From positions 806,001 to 870,000 of the forward strand of contig NZ_FMHV01000002.1 of the NCBI RefSeq assembly GCF_900091465.1: a DNA stretch of 64,000 nt, read 5' to 3'. Of this stretch, positions 1 to 6,962 are shown in pieces (the stretch's first letter is position 1; each line of letters starts with the position of its first letter). The translations under genes were made by a program, and so were the position numbers. Under the pieces are notes generated by a model. That model did no database searches. It was not told where the DNA came from and worked only from the letters and a program-made list of their open reading frames with translations. This DNA comes from Micromonospora rhizosphaerae (GTDB lineage Bacteria; Actinomycetota; Actinomycetes; Mycobacteriales; Micromonosporaceae).

Positions 1-155
1 TGCTCGCGGATCCACCGCTCGACGTCCTCCGCGAGCCACACGTTGCCCTGCTGCAGCTCCGCCACGGGGGCCGGAAACGAGCGGTGCGACGTGATCGCAT
101 AGACGCGCTGCCGGCTGATCCCGCCAAGCCGCATCCGGATCTCGTGCGCGCCCAT
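1..155 (-). CDS. small HTH DNA-binding protein (C-terminus outside window)
   Basis: Only the first ~51 residues are visible, reading from ATG at 155 off the left edge. A helix-turn-helix stretch (SRQRVYAIT, residues ~15-23) is followed by a short wing and an aromatic end (WLAEDVERWI), as in AlpA/MerR-like excisionase-type DNA-binding proteins. It is a clear paralogue of the gene at 189-398: SRQRV, FPAPVA and the WLA(E/D)D end align. It lies 33 nt downstream of that gene in the same reading frame. No convincing Shine-Dalgarno is seen, so it may be translated by reinitiation. The target is unknown. Confidence 0.6.
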   Translation of the reverse strand, partial: MGAHEIRMRLGGISRQRVYAITSHRSFPAPVAELQQGNVWLAEDVERWIRE

Positions 156-188
156 CAGCTTCAACGACAGCGTGATCCACCAGACCGA

Positions 189-398
189 CTAGCCGAGAGC
201 GCCCTCGTCCGGCTCACTGACCGGGATGGGCCGCCCGTGTCGGGCGGCCCAGGCACGAATGTCATCAGCGAGCCAGATTCGGCCGACGGCCAGTGTCGCG
301 ACCGGCGCTGGAAAGTCGTGCCGGGTGGAGAGCTGCGATACACGCTGACGCGACACGTTCAGGTGATCGCCAATTTCCTGCGCGGCCCACAGTTCCAT
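189..398 (-). CDS. small HTH DNA-binding protein (AlpA/MerR-like)
   Basis: A 69-residue protein. ATG at 398 is preceded by GGAGGG (reverse strand of 408-413) at good spacing, which favours it over the GTG at 407. The N-terminal helix-turn-helix (AAQEIGDHLNVSRQRVSQL) and C-terminal wing ending WLADDIRAW match small DNA-binding proteins of the AlpA/excisionase type. It lies 45 nt downstream of the TPR gene on the same strand, so an XRE, TPR, HTH, HTH operon is likely. The stop is TAG at 189-191; the same frame then runs into the next HTH gene. A role in regulation is inferred; excisionase activity is not shown, and no integrase is visible. Confidence 0.65.
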   Translation of the reverse strand: MELWAAQEIGDHLNVSRQRVSQLSTRHDFPAPVATLAVGRIWLADDIRAWAARHGRPIPVSEPDEGALG

Positions 399-443
399 CG
401 CGTACACCCTCCGGCGGCCACGCTGTTACGGGGCCTCGCTTGC

Positions 444-1334
444 TCAGGCCCGCTCGACCTCGCGGAGCATCAGCGCGAGGCTCTGCGACCGCCGCTCGGC
501 GGGTAGCGCCTCCCATGCCCGCCGGGCATACGCGACGCCGCCAGCCTTGTCGCCGGCCTTCGCCATGGTCAGGCCCCGGTGTAGCTCGATGTGTGTCGCG
601 AAGCGCGGCAGCCCCGGAGGCCGCGTCCGGTCGGCCTCTTCCTGGGCCTCGACGCCGGGGCCCGGGAGCCCCAGGCGGGCGTAGAGCATGCTGCGGAAGG
701 TCGCCATCCGCCACGGCGGGACCGCCGTGTCCGAGACCTCCGCGTCCGGCGAGGCGACGCGATCGAAGACCTGCCGGGCTTCCGTGTCCAGCGCGATCGC
801 GCCGGCCTGGTCCCCGCGTCCGGCCGCGACGTGCGCCCGCGCCATCAGTGCCTGGACGCGGCCGAGCGACGGCCGATCAGACAGCCCGATCGCCTGGTCC
901 GCGTACCGCCGCGCCGTGGGCAGCGCCGCGCCTTCGTAGGCGAGCGCGATCGCTGCCCGGCCCCGGACCCACACCCGGACGCCCAGGTCGTCGGAGCGAT
1001 CCGCCGCCGCCGCGGCCAGGTCGTACCACCGGATCGCCTCGGCGGGGTTGGGCGTGGTCTTGCCATAGGTCACCAACGCTCGCGCAGCGTGCCCCCACAT
1101 CCGGGGCGTGTCGAGGTGCTGCTGAAGGATCACGAGGTCACCCGCGAGGCGGGCCTGAAGCACGGCCGCCCCCACCGCCATGTAGTCCCGGCCGTACTGG
1201 TCGACCCGATCGCGCCAGTTCTCTTCCGCCCCTCGGCCGTCGAGCGCCGCGGTGAAACCGGCCCGGATGAGTTCGCCGGCCACGACCGGGCCGACTATTC
1301 CGGCCGTCAGGCCGAGCACCTGCCGACGGTTCAC
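444..1334 (-). CDS. TPR-type C-terminal half of a split XRE-family regulator
   Basis: A 296-residue, alanine-rich all-helical protein with TPR-like repeats through residues ~60-290 (for example the ALVTYGKTTPNPAEAIRWYD and AHVAAGRGDQAGAIA regions). In many actinobacterial regulators such a sensor region is fused behind an XRE helix-turn-helix; here that HTH is a separate ORF (1336-1509) in another frame. GTG at 1334 lies one base after the HTH stop and has a GGGGAGGG Shine-Dalgarno, so coupled translation is plausible. The N-terminus NRRQVLGL followed by a hydrophobic stretch resembles a twin-arginine signal, although fused relatives carry a similar internal segment. A longer ORF runs upstream to 1403 without a good start. 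Confidence 0.7.
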   Translation of the reverse strand: MNRRQVLGLTAGIVGPVVAGELIRAGFTAALDGRGAEENWRDRVDQYGRDYMAVGAAVLQARLAGDLVILQQHLDTPRMWGHAARALVTYGKTTPNPAEAIRWYDLAAAAADRSDDLGVRVWVRGRAAIALAYEGAALPTARRYADQAIGLSDRPSLGRVQALMARAHVAAGRGDQAGAIALDTEARQVFDRVASPDAEVSDTAVPPWRMATFRSMLYARLGLPGPGVEAQEEADRTRPPGLPRFATHIELHRGLTMAKAGDKAGGVAYARRAWEALPAERRSQSLALMLREVERA

Positions 1335-1335
1335 G

Positions 1336-1509
1336 TCACCCTCCCCGAGCGCCCGCGTAGGCGAGCACGATGTCAGGCGTCGCGGCCCTCCGCCCGGCCT
1401 CAACGTTGCTCAGGTGCGAGGCCGAGTAGCACGACCGGGCCGCCACCGAGGCGAGCGTGACGCCCGCCTCGGTACGAGCCTGCCGCAACTGCGCGCCGAG
1501 GTCGTCCAC
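1336..1509 (-). CDS. XRE-family HTH protein, N-terminal half of a split regulator
   Basis: A 57-residue ORF from GTG at 1509, preceded by AGGGGGC. It carries a complete Cro/C1-type helix-turn-helix: LGAQLRQARTEAGVTLASVA, then SCYSASHLSNVEAGRR (recognition helix), then ATPDIVLAYA. In the usual fused family the sequence would continue into a linker and TPR sensor. Here it stops at TGA, and the linker-like residues RALGEGD appear in the +1 frame just before the TPR gene. Either it is a genuine two-protein version with stop-start coupling, or a one-base indel split the gene. A direct repeat immediately upstream (1523-1541) is a candidate autoregulatory operator. Confidence 0.65.
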   Translation of the reverse strand: MDDLGAQLRQARTEAGVTLASVAARSCYSASHLSNVEAGRRAATPDIVLAYAGARGG

Positions 1510-1522
1510 CGGGGCCCCCTGT

Positions 1523-1541
1523 TGAAAGCTCGTGAAAGCTC
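1523..1541. promoter_or_regulatory. 10-bp-phased direct repeat, candidate XRE operator
   Basis: TGAAAGCTC occurs twice (1523-1531 and 1533-1541), exactly 10 bp apart, so both copies face the same side of the helix. It lies 14 bp upstream of the XRE gene start, between the divergent operons at 1509(-) and 1689(+). XRE-family repressors commonly bind such sites; binding here is inference. Confidence 0.4.
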
Positions 1542-1688
1542 AATGCGCTTCCGAGAGTAGTCCCGCCATCACGACACTGTGGACAGCGGAACCGCTGACG
1601 TGGCCCGAACCGTCGGCGGGACCGGCACAGGGCCGCCTCGGCGGAGAGGCGGGGCGGCCCCCTCCAAAGTCCCTGAGGAGGCCTCGCT

Positions 1689-1886
1689 GTGCGTTTCCGG
1701 TTCTGGCGTAACAAGCCCCAGACGTCAATTCCGCTCCCACGCCGCACGCCTCCTAACGAGCGGCTGAGCTGGTCGACCCAGCCGACCGAGGTCTTCCCAA
1801 CGACCGACCCGGGCCGCGCCGGCAACCTCACCCTGGCGCAGCGGTGGCGGGCCGGGGAGTGGCGGAAGAATGGCCGTCCGAGATGA
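1689..1886 (+). CDS. small basic protein of unknown function
   Basis: A 65-residue ORF from GTG at 1689 with a strong AGGAGG Shine-Dalgarno about 8 nt upstream. It is Arg/Pro/Trp-rich (RFRFWRNK near the start; AQRWRAGEWRKNGR at the end) and has no domain I recognise. Its TGA overlaps the ATG of the next gene (ATGA at 1883-1886), so the two are translationally coupled. It is divergent from the XRE/TPR/HTH operon, as small genes next to actinobacterial XRE regulators often are. The ribosome-binding site and the coupling are the main support for its being a gene. Confidence 0.55.
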   Translation: MRFRFWRNKPQTSIPLPRRTPPNERLSWSTQPTEVFPTTDPGRAGNLTLAQRWRAGEWRKNGRPR

Positions 1887-2131
1887 GCCGACCCCCACGC
1901 CCTCACCTCCCGATGCGTCCGCTCTGGCGCTGCCGCGCCTGTGGGGCTGAGTGGCCCTGCCAGGCCGCCCGGCTTGCCCTGCTGGTCGATTACCGCGATG
2001 ACCGGGCGGGCCTGTTGGTGTACCTGAGCACGCTGATGGCCGAGGCCGGGACGCAGCTCTCGCAGCTCAACGGACACGCTCTGCCCGAGAACCTGACCGA
2101 GCGCTTCCTAGCCTGGGCCCGCGCCCGATAG
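1883..2131 (+). CDS. small cysteine-containing protein with CRACGAEWPC motif
   Basis: An 82-residue protein, ATG at 1883 overlapping the previous stop as ATGA. The N-terminal part carries LWRCRACGAEWPCQAARL, followed by a helical region (LLVYLSTLMAEAG) and a conserved-looking end FLAWARAR. From memory this matches a family of short actinobacterial proteins often annotated, probably wrongly, as flavin reductase and found next to XRE regulators. The three cysteines could bind metal or form a disulfide. It is too short for a flavin reductase; function unknown. Confidence 0.65.
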   Translation: MSRPPRPHLPMRPLWRCRACGAEWPCQAARLALLVDYRDDRAGLLVYLSTLMAEAGTQLSQLNGHALPENLTERFLAWARAR

Positions 2132-2180
2132 GCACGGCCGGAAGGAACGCCTGGGAGGTCAACCTGGTCAGCGGCCGGCG

Positions 2181-3233
2181 TCAGATGCTTCGGCGGGATA
2201 TGCGGCGGCGGGACCGCCGACGCACCACGTTGGGCCCGTCAACGGCCGGCCAGCCGTCCAGTTCGGACGGGGGTAGGCCGCGCCGAAGCAGGTCGTCGAG
2301 GAGCATCGCCAGCGAATAGTCGGGGTGGACCTCCAGGACCCGTTCCAACGCCACCGCCGCGAGGGCGCCCTGCCCGGCGCGCCAGGCGGCGAAGGCGAGC
2401 AGGCTGCCCGGGGCGGCGATCAGCTCCGGCTCGGCGCGGCGCAGCACGTCGGTCCAGAGGCTGATGTCCGGGTCCCGCCCGTCGGTCCGCTCCCACGCGT
2501 GGTCGCGTACGGGCAACTCGGTGAGGATTACCGTCAGCCAGGCCACCTCGTCGTCGGTCAGCCGCTCGCCCCGCCGGTGGCGGCGCAGCGCGGTGCGGAC
2601 CGCCGCCACCCCGGCCGAGCGCACCGACCGGCCGCCGGCCAGGGCGGTCTCCGCCGCCTCCTCGGTCAGGGCGACCAGCCGCCGGCGGGCCCGGGCGGTG
2701 GCCCGGCGCATGGCCACCCGGGCCGGTCCGTCGAGCGGGGCCACCTGCGCGGTCAGCGCGGCCCGGTCGGGGAGGGCGACCTGACCGGCGAAGACCGCCG
2801 CCGCGCTGACCTCGCTGGCCGCCGGGTCGTACGCGGTGCCGTCGGGCGGGCAGCAGTCGGGCTCGGCGCAGAGGTAGGACCACCAGCGGCCCTCGGTCAC
2901 CCGCAGCGCGTCCAGCACGAGCAGCCCCGCCACGGTGAGCGCCTCGCCCACCGCGTCCACGGCCCCGGTCACCCGGGCGGCCGGCCCGTAGCCGATCACC
3001 GTGGCCGACTCGGCGCCCTGCCGACCGATGACGCCGGCCAGATGTCGCGCGGCCGGGCGCGGATCGGCGCCCGGCTCGGGCAGGTCACCCCGGGCGGCGA
3101 AGATGACCCGCCGACCGCGCAGCGCCACCACGACCACGCTGTCGGCGGGATGGAAGCCGAGCAGGTACGGCACGGCGGCGATGAGGTCGGCGGGCGAACG
3201 GACGGCGAGCCGGGGGCGGTCGGTCGGTGTCAT
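2181..3233 (-). CDS. DUF4192 domain protein
   Basis: A 350-residue soluble protein whose N-terminus (VRSPADLIAAVPYLLGFHPADSVVVV, residues ~9-34) is the signature of DUF4192, a widespread actinobacterial family without assigned function. The middle carries a WWSYLC...CCPP cysteine stretch common in the family, and the end is Arg-rich (RRRSRRRISRR). ATG at 3233 is chosen because the homologous region begins there; the ORF stays open far upstream without homology. It is divergent from the kinase at 3387, with DnaA-box sequences between them. Confidence 0.85.
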   Translation of the reverse strand: MTPTDRPRLAVRSPADLIAAVPYLLGFHPADSVVVVALRGRRVIFAARGDLPEPGADPRPAARHLAGVIGRQGAESATVIGYGPAARVTGAVDAVGEALTVAGLLVLDALRVTEGRWWSYLCAEPDCCPPDGTAYDPAASEVSAAAVFAGQVALPDRAALTAQVAPLDGPARVAMRRATARARRRLVALTEEAAETALAGGRSVRSAGVAAVRTALRRHRRGERLTDDEVAWLTVILTELPVRDHAWERTDGRDPDISLWTDVLRRAEPELIAAPGSLLAFAAWRAGQGALAAVALERVLEVHPDYSLAMLLDDLLRRGLPPSELDGWPAVDGPNVVRRRSRRRISRRSI

Positions 3234-3274
3234 GCCGGGAGCGTGCGGCGACCGGGCACCCGCCCGACAGGCCC

Positions 3275-3300
3275 TGTGGACGACACGCGGGTTGTCCACA
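3275..3300. other. DnaA-box sequences in divergent intergenic region
   Basis: TTGTCCACA at 3292-3300 is the perfect actinobacterial DnaA box. TGTGGACGA at 3275-3283 is a one-mismatch box on the other strand. Both lie between the DUF4192 gene and the kinase gene. A single 9-mer can arise by chance; DnaA binding is not shown. Confidence 0.4.
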
Positions 3301-3386
3301 GACACGGAGAGTATTGACCCAGGTCGGTGCAGAATGCCGGACGAGTCCGGACGCCGGGACGGGCCGGGAGCCGCTACCTTGCGCTC

Positions 3387-4301
3387 ATGGACCTGGCGTA
3401 CCTGCGGGCGCACCCGGAGCACCTGCCGACCTTCCTGACCCATCAGCGGATCCGGGAGACGCCCGTCTCCGGCGGTGACATCTGCGCCGCGTCCCGGCTC
3501 ACCCTGGACGACGGCCACTCGGTCTTCGCCAAGACCTGGCCGGAGACGGCGGGGCGGCCGGCGCCGGAGGACTTCTTCGCCACGGAGGCGGCCGGGCTGC
3601 GCTGGCTGCGCGCGGCGGGCACGGTCGCCGTACCGGAGGTGATCGTGGCGCTGCCGCAACTGCTGGCGCTCGACTGGGTGGAGCCCGGCGAGCCGACGCC
3701 GGAGGCGGCCGAACGGTTCGGCCGGGAGCTGGCCGGGCTGCACCGCGCCGGGGCGCCGGCGTTCGGCGCGGAGTGGACCGGCTTCATCGGCGCTCTGCCC
3801 CAGGACAACACCCCGGACCCCGGGCCGTGGTCGGACTGGTTCGCCCGCCGCCGGCTCGCGCCATACCTGCGGACGTCCGTCGACAACGGCGCCCTCACGA
3901 AGGCGGAGGCCGGCCTGGTCGAGGAGCTGATCGACCGGATCGGAGAGCTGGGCGGCGACGAGCCGCCGGCCCGCATCCACGGCGACCTCTGGCCGGGCAA
4001 CCTGCTCTGGGGCGCCGATGACCGGGTCCGGCTGGTCGACCCGGCCGCGCACGGCGGGCACCGGGAGACGGACCTCGCCCAGCTCGCGCTCTTCGGCGGC
4101 GCGCCGCACCTGGACCGGATCCTGGCCACCTACGACGAGACGTGGCCGCTGGCCGACGGATGGCGGGAACGGGTGCCGCTGCACCAGCTCCACCTGCTGC
4201 TGGTGCACACCGCTCTGTTCGGCGCGGCGTACCGGGACGCGGTGGGCACGGCCGCCCGAGCCGCGCTGCGGGGCGCCGGACGCGCTACCGTCGACAGGTG
4301 A
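3387..4301 (+). CDS. fructosamine/ketosamine kinase family protein
   Basis: A 304-residue protein of the fructosamine-3-kinase (FN3K/YniA) fold. These enzymes phosphorylate sugar amines on glycated proteins so that they decompose. Seen: the nucleotide-binding start ISGGDI-like ([12 protein letters not shown]), the catalytic-loop motif HGDLWPGN at residues ~197-204, and the metal-binding [14 protein letters not shown] at ~218-231, all diagnostic of the family. Start is ATG at 3387; TACCTT at 3375-3380 sits 6 nt upstream as a likely -10 element, suggesting a leaderless transcript. The last 4 bases overlap moaA (GTGA). The substrate is not known from sequence. Confidence 0.88.
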   Translation: MDLAYLRAHPEHLPTFLTHQRIRETPVSGGDICAASRLTLDDGHSVFAKTWPETAGRPAPEDFFATEAAGLRWLRAAGTVAVPEVIVALPQLLALDWVEPGEPTPEAAERFGRELAGLHRAGAPAFGAEWTGFIGALPQDNTPDPGPWSDWFARRRLAPYLRTSVDNGALTKAEAGLVEELIDRIGELGGDEPPARIHGDLWPGNLLWGADDRVRLVDPAAHGGHRETDLAQLALFGGAPHLDRILATYDETWPLADGWRERVPLHQLHLLLVHTALFGAAYRDAVGTAARAALRGAGRATVDR

Positions 4302-5311
4302 CCGCCGCCCCGCCGACCGACGGCCCCCTTGTCGACCGGTACCGTCGCGTCGCCCGGGACCTGCGCGTCTCGCTGACCGACAAGTGCAACCTGCGCTGCA
4401 CCTACTGCATGCCGGCCGAGGGACTGCCCTGGCTGGCCGGGCCGCAGCTGCTCGACGACGACGAGATCGTCCGGCTGGTCCGGGTCGCGGTGCACCGGCT
4501 CGGCGTCACCGAGGTCCGCTTCACCGGCGGGGAGCCGCTGATCCGGCCAGGGCTGGTCGGCATCGTGGCCGCGGTGGCCGCGCTGGAGCCGCGCCCCCGG
4601 ATCTCGCTGACCACCAACGGCATCGGGCTGGCGCGGCTCGCGCCGACGCTGCGCGCCGCCGGCCTGGACCGGGTCAACGTCTCGCTGGACACCCTGGACC
4701 GGGCCCGGTTCGCCGAGCTGACCCGGCGGGACCGGCTGACCGACGTGCTCGCCGGGCTGGCCGGGGCGGCCGCCGCCGGACTGACCCCGGTGAAAATCAA
4801 CTCGGTGCTGATGCGCGGCGTCAACGACGACGAGGCGCCGGCGCTGCTGCGCTTCGCCCTAGCGCAGGGCTACGAGCTGCGGTTCATCGAGCAGATGCCG
4901 CTGGACGCCCAGCACGGCTGGGACCGTACGACGATGGTCACCGCCGAGCAGATCCTGGCCTCGCTGGGCCGCGAGTTCACCCTGACGCCCGACCCCGCCG
5001 AGCGGGGGGCGGCACCGGCCGAGACCTGGCTGGTGGACGGCGGCCCGTCCCGGGTCGGCGTGATCGCCAGCGTGACCCGCCCGTTCTGCGGCGACTGCGA
5101 CCGCACCCGGCTCACCGCCGACGGCCAGGTCCGCGCCTGCCTCTTCGCCACTGAGGAGTCCGACCTGCGCGGCGCGCTGCGCGCCGGGGCGGACGACGAC
5201 GAGCTGGCCCGGCGCTGGCGGGCGGCGATGTGGGGCAAGCGCGCCGGCCACGGCATCGACGACCCGACCTTCCTGCAACCCGCCCGGCCGATGTCGGCGA
5301 TCGGAGGCTGA
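4298..5311 (+). CDS. moaA: GTP 3',8-cyclase MoaA (molybdenum cofactor step 1)
   Basis: A 337-residue radical-SAM enzyme that with MoaC converts GTP to cyclic pyranopterin monophosphate. The N-terminal [4Fe-4S] motif is C30-NLR-C34-TY-C37. The SAM-binding [11 protein letters not shown] follows, and the second cluster is formed by FCGDC (C264, C267) and RACLF (C281). The C-terminal Gly-Gly needed for activity is present (SAIGG). GTG at 4298 overlaps the kinase stop as GTGA; TACCGT at 4286-4291 may also drive a leaderless transcript. moaD follows after 3 nt. Confidence 0.96.
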   Translation: MTAAPPTDGPLVDRYRRVARDLRVSLTDKCNLRCTYCMPAEGLPWLAGPQLLDDDEIVRLVRVAVHRLGVTEVRFTGGEPLIRPGLVGIVAAVAALEPRPRISLTTNGIGLARLAPTLRAAGLDRVNVSLDTLDRARFAELTRRDRLTDVLAGLAGAAAAGLTPVKINSVLMRGVNDDEAPALLRFALAQGYELRFIEQMPLDAQHGWDRTTMVTAEQILASLGREFTLTPDPAERGAAPAETWLVDGGPSRVGVIASVTRPFCGDCDRTRLTADGQVRACLFATEESDLRGALRAGADDDELARRWRAAMWGKRAGHGIDDPTFLQPARPMSAIGG

Positions 5312-5314
5312 GGA

Positions 5315-5560
5315 GTGGAACTCACCGTCCGGTACTTCGCCGGTGCCCGGGCCGCGGCCGGCCGGGCCGAGGAGACCGTCCCCGCCGGCCGATCGTTGGA
5401 CGAACTCACCGATCACCTGGCCACGCGGCACGGAGAGCGGCTGGCCAAGGTGCTGACGGTGGCGAGCTTTCTGGTCGACGGCGTGACCTGCCATGATCGT
5501 CAGGCGCCGCTGCCGGCCGGGGCCACCATCGACGTCCTGCCCCCCTTCGCGGGCGGCTGA
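5315..5560 (+). CDS. moaD: MoaD/ThiS-family sulfur carrier
   Basis: An 81-residue ubiquitin-fold protein ending in the Gly-Gly tail (PPFAGG) that becomes the thiocarboxylate donating sulfur to cyclic pyranopterin monophosphate in the MoaD-MoaE synthase. It starts at GTG 3 nt after moaA, preceded by GAGGAG. Position behind moaA and length support MoaD over ThiS. Its partner MoaE is encoded at 16453-16890. No adenylating enzyme (MoeB/MoeZ) is in the window. Confidence 0.9.
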   Translation: MELTVRYFAGARAAAGRAEETVPAGRSLDELTDHLATRHGERLAKVLTVASFLVDGVTCHDRQAPLPAGATIDVLPPFAGG

Positions 5561-5572
5561 GGGAGGCACACG

Positions 5573-6868
5573 TTGTTGGCGGCACTCGGGTTCCTGGGCA
5601 CCCTGGCCCTGATCACCGGCCTGATCCACCTCTACCTGTGGAAGCGGCTGGTCCGGGACACCACCACGCCGGGGCGCGGGCGGCGGATCGGCGGGATGGC
5701 CGCGCTGGTGCTCGCGCTACTGGTCCCGGCGACCATGGTCGCCACCCGGGCCGGGGTGCGCTGGCTGGCCTGGCCGGGCTACCTCTGGCTCGCGGTGATG
5801 TTCTACCTGCTGGTCCTGCTGCTGGCGCTGGAAGTGCCGATGGCGGTCGCGAAGCTGGTGCTGCGCCGCCGGGCCACCGTCGCCGAGCCGACCGCCGCCG
5901 CGCCGGAACCGGCCCTGGTGGTCGCCGCGGGCGCCGGCCCGCAGGGCGCCGGGGACGCCGCCGAGCCGCCGGCCGCGGCCGGCACCGCCGACCCGCCGGC
6001 TGCCGCGGCAGTGCAGCAGCCGGACCACGACCCGTCCCGCCGGTTGCTGCTGGCCAGGGGCGCCGCGATCTTCGCCGGCCTGACCGCCGCCGGCGTCACC
6101 GGGTACGGCGTCCGCACCGCGATGGGGCCGCCGCAGCTGGACCGGGTGCGGATCCCGCTGTCCAAGCTCCCCCGGAGCATGGACGGCCTGCGCATCGCCA
6201 CCGTCTCGGACATCCACCTCGGCCCGCTGCGCGGCCGGGGGCACACCGAGCGGATCGTGGCCGCCATCAACCGCCTGGACGCCGACATCGTCGCGGTGGT
6301 CGGCGACCTGGTCGACGGCTCGGTCGCCGAACTGGGCGAGGCGGCGGCACCGCTGCGTTACCTGCGCTCCCGGTACGGCAGCTACTTCGTCACCGGTAAC
6401 CACGAGTACTACTCAGGGGTCGAGGAGTGGGTGCAGGAGGTGGACCGGCTCGGCCTTCGGGTGCTGCAGAACCAGCGACTGGAGATCGCCGCTCGGGGCG
6501 GCGTGCTCGACCTGGCGGGGGTGAACGACCCGTCCGGGGCGGATATGGGCTTCGCCGCCGGGCCGGACTACGCGGCGGCGCTCGGCGACCGCGACTCGAG
6601 CCGGCCGGTGGTGCTGCTGGCACACCAGCCGGTGGCCGCGGTGGAGGCGGCGAAGTACGGCGTGGACCTGCAGCTCTCCGGGCACACCCACGGCGGCCAG
6701 ATGGCGCCCTTCAACTACCTGGTCAAGCTCCAGCAGCCGGTGGTCTCCGGCCTCGGCGAGGTCGACGGCACCAAGGTCTACGTCACCAACGGCGCCGGCT
6801 TCTGGGGGCCGCCGGTCCGGGTCGGCGCCCCGCCGCAGATCACCCTGGTCGAGCTCCGCGCCCAATAG
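5573..6868 (+). CDS. membrane-anchored metallophosphoesterase
   Basis: A 431-residue protein. Three hydrophobic segments (~1-25, 38-60, 65-100) are followed by an Ala/Pro-rich linker (~105-150) and a fourth hydrophobic segment (~163-180). The calcineurin-like phosphoesterase domain shows all metal-binding motifs: SDIHLGP, GDLVDGS, GNHEYYSG and GHTHGGQ. This is the YkuE/YaeI-like architecture; some relatives act on lipid-linked phosphates, but the substrate here is unknown. TTG at 5573 is chosen because GGGAGG lies 6 nt upstream. It closely follows moaD but has no obvious cofactor role. Confidence 0.9.
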   Translation: MLAALGFLGTLALITGLIHLYLWKRLVRDTTTPGRGRRIGGMAALVLALLVPATMVATRAGVRWLAWPGYLWLAVMFYLLVLLLALEVPMAVAKLVLRRRATVAEPTAAAPEPALVVAAGAGPQGAGDAAEPPAAAGTADPPAAAAVQQPDHDPSRRLLLARGAAIFAGLTAAGVTGYGVRTAMGPPQLDRVRIPLSKLPRSMDGLRIATVSDIHLGPLRGRGHTERIVAAINRLDADIVAVVGDLVDGSVAELGEAAAPLRYLRSRYGSYFVTGNHEYYSGVEEWVQEVDRLGLRVLQNQRLEIAARGGVLDLAGVNDPSGADMGFAAGPDYAAALGDRDSSRPVVLLAHQPVAAVEAAKYGVDLQLSGHTHGGQMAPFNYLVKLQQPVVSGLGEVDGTKVYVTNGAGFWGPPVRVGAPPQITLVELRAQ

Positions 6869-6962
6869 CGCGGCCACGTCGCACAGTCCAGCGCCGGATT
6901 GCTCAGGTCACGCGTACGCGTGGCGGCGGGCGCGCGACGGGCCGGCCGTGACAGGATGCGGC

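Noticed and set aside
1540..1740. Minus-strand ORF in the divergent promoter region
   Set aside because: Low complexity, no ribosome-binding site, and it overlaps the promoter and start of the forward small gene.
1..2131. Possible integrated plasmid or phage end
   Set aside because: HTH genes of excisionase type are suggestive, but no integrase, attachment-site repeat or tRNA is visible; one side is outside the window.
3234..4208. Upstream extension of the DUF4192 ORF to 4208 on the minus strand
   Set aside because: It reads antisense through the fructosamine-kinase and moaA upstream region; the family homology begins at 3233.
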